A stretch of 13,630 nt of DNA from positions 1 through 13,630 of the forward strand of contig SKOL01000648.1 in assembly GCA_007120055.1 (NCBI GenBank). The letters are read 5' to 3'. The DNA is from Anaerobacillus sp. Its GTDB lineage: Bacteria > Bacillota > Bacilli > Bacillales_H > Anaerobacillaceae. A program made the position numbers and the translations under genes. The notes below the pieces were generated by a model. The model was not told the origin of the DNA. It was given only the letters and a program-made list of their open reading frames with translations, and ran no database searches. Shown one piece after another: positions 12,354-13,630 of the stretch. Within the stretch, counting starts at the first letter, position 1. Every line of letters begins with the position of its first letter.

Positions 12354-13630
12354 ATGAGACCTAAAGAGCTTTTGGATTTACAAAATCGGCAAGTGCAAAT
12401 TTTACATTTATCATGGCTTGCTTTTTTTGTTTCTTTTTATGCTTGGTTTAACATCGCTCCCTTGGCTAGTACGATGGTCGAAACTGTTGAATGGATGACG
12501 ATGGATCATATTTCTACTTTATTAATTTTAAACGTAGCTCTAACAATCCCTGCTAGAATGGTCATTGGAATGTTGTTGGACAAACTTGGACCACGAATCG
12601 TTTTTTCATTGCTTCTAATTATTATGTCTATCCCGACTTTTATTTTTGCTTTCGGAACTACCTGGGCACAACTCGCTGTAGCGAGGCTACTAATAAGTGG
12701 GATTGGCGCTAGCTTCGTTGTCGGAATTCGTCTCGTCGCTGAATGGTTCCCTCCGAAAAAAGTAGGTTTTGCTGAAGGATTTTATGCTGGGTTTGGTAAT
12801 TTTGGATCAGCTTTCGCCGCAATGACGTTACCTTTTATAGCGACCTACTTTTTTAGCCCTGAAGATGGCTGGCGGTATGCAATTGCTTTTAGTGGAGTAC
12901 TATGTATTGCTTATGCAATTTTCTTTTTTTTCACAGTAACAGACACACCGGAAGGAAAAGTGTATCAATCACCGAGAAAAATAGCCGCATTAGAAGTAAG
13001 TAGCTGGGGAGACATGATCCTTTTAATTCTTTGGACAATTCCACTTTTTGCTGCACTAGGCGTCGTTGCCTGGAGACTATTACATCTCGATTTTATTAAT
13101 TTAACCGCTTATTATGTCATCATCGGGCTTTTAGTGCTTAACTTTTTATACCAGCTTATTCAAACGTTACGAGTTAACGTCCCTATTTTACGAAAAGGTG
13201 TACCTGAAGACGATCGTTACAGTTTTCAAACGGTTGCCGCTCTCAATACGACTTACTTTTCAAATTTTGGTGCTGAACTAGCGATTGTTTCGATGCTGCC
13301 GTTGTTTTACTTAACGACATTTGATTTGTCACTCACAACAGCGGGGTTAATTGCTTCTTCTTTTGCTTTTGTTAATTTACTTGCTCGCCCTTTAGGGGGC
13401 TGGTTTTCAGACCGTATGCAAAACCGCAAAAAAATAATGCTTATATACATTGTTGGAATCACAATAGGGTTAGCGTTTATGGGATTTATTAATTCATCAT
13501 GGCCAATAACATTAGCAATATTTGTAACGATTTTAACTTCATTTTTTATTCAAGGTGCTGAAGGGGCGACGTTTGCGATTATCCCGTTAGTAAAAAAGCG
13601 TTTGACAGGACAAATTTCCGGTATGGCTGG
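12354..13630 (+). CDS. NarK-type nitrate/nitrite MFS transporter (3' partial)
   Basis: The gene runs off the window; 425 full codons are present. It is a major facilitator superfamily protein of the NNP (nitrate/nitrite porter) group. The first NNP signature is in EGFYAGFGNFGSAFAAMTLP (residues 141-160), and the start of the second is in GAEGATFAIIPLVKKRLTGQ (401-420). Two arginines expected to bind the anion are present: R68 in PARMVIG of TM2 and R345 in LARPLGGWFSDR of TM8. A central cytoplasmic loop follows TM6 (about 200-215). NarK proteins import nitrate for assimilation or respiration, or export nitrite; the sequence here does not decide which. ATG 12354 follows GGAGG (12341-12345) at 8 bases. 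No nar, nas or nir gene is in view, and no FNR-type site was seen upstream. Nothing suggests it is broken. Confidence 0.92.
   Translation, partial: MRPKELLDLQNRQVQILHLSWLAFFVSFYAWFNIAPLASTMVETVEWMTMDHISTLLILNVALTIPARMVIGMLLDKLGPRIVFSLLLIIMSIPTFIFAFGTTWAQLAVARLLISGIGASFVVGIRLVAEWFPPKKVGFAEGFYAGFGNFGSAFAAMTLPFIATYFFSPEDGWRYAIAFSGVLCIAYAIFFFFTVTDTPEGKVYQSPRKIAALEVSSWGDMILLILWTIPLFAALGVVAWRLLHLDFINLTAYYVIIGLLVLNFLYQLIQTLRVNVPILRKGVPEDDRYSFQTVAALNTTYFSNFGAELAIVSMLPLFYLTTFDLSLTTAGLIASSFAFVNLLARPLGGWFSDRMQNRKKIMLIYIVGITIGLAFMGFINSSWPITLAIFVTILTSFFIQGAEGATFAIIPLVKKRLTGQISGMA

Overview
The window is AT-rich DNA from a low-GC Gram-positive, most likely a Bacillaceae species. The signs are strong AGGAGG-type ribosome sites, TTG starts, Rho-independent hairpin/T-tract terminators, a YetF-type protein, a YciC/ZagA-type CobW GTPase and Zur-like operators. 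The compatible-solute BCCT carrier, SulP and NSS transporters would suit a halotolerant or alkaliphilic Bacillus relative, but that is inference; the species cannot be named from sequence alone.

Layout. 1-131 is the end of an AraC-family regulator (+). It converges on a SulP anion transporter (224-1684, -), with two hairpins between them. 1685-2184 holds the sulP leader and promoter, a dispersed-repeat-like element and several inverted repeats. A SAM methyltransferase (2185-2802, +) converges on a 40-residue basic protein gene (3042-3164, -) that has its own ribosome site and terminator. A YetF-like membrane protein (3420-4085, +) converges on a CobW/ZagA-type GTPase (4287-5477, -), with a 21-nt periodic array between them. 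A flavoprotein (5625-6788, +) is divergent from cobW. A membrane-anchored phospholipase D/cardiolipin synthase-like protein (6884-8302, +) converges on a BCCT carrier (8753-10288, -). The gap between them holds a 113-bp tandem repeat built of 20/21-nt sub-repeats, and a 20-nt triplet repeat overlaps the bcct stop. After a 534-bp divergent gap come an NSS-family symporter (10823-12187, +), a long hairpin, and the first 425 codons of a NarK-type nitrate/nitrite transporter that runs off the window (12354-13630, +).

How the genes relate. Most are single-gene transcription units, largely membrane transporters and enzymes with no shared pathway. The exception is cobW and the flavoprotein. Their promoters lie back to back with -35 hexamers 2 bp apart, and each promoter has a Zur-like 7-1-7 palindrome just downstream of its -10. 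This predicts joint induction by zinc starvation of a zinc metallochaperone and an uncharacterised NAD(P)H/FAD enzyme carrying a CxxCxxC motif.

The other notable theme is that three of the four convergent gene ends carry repeats. Two of these have short units of about 20-21 nt repeated in register, which resemble no named element I can identify.
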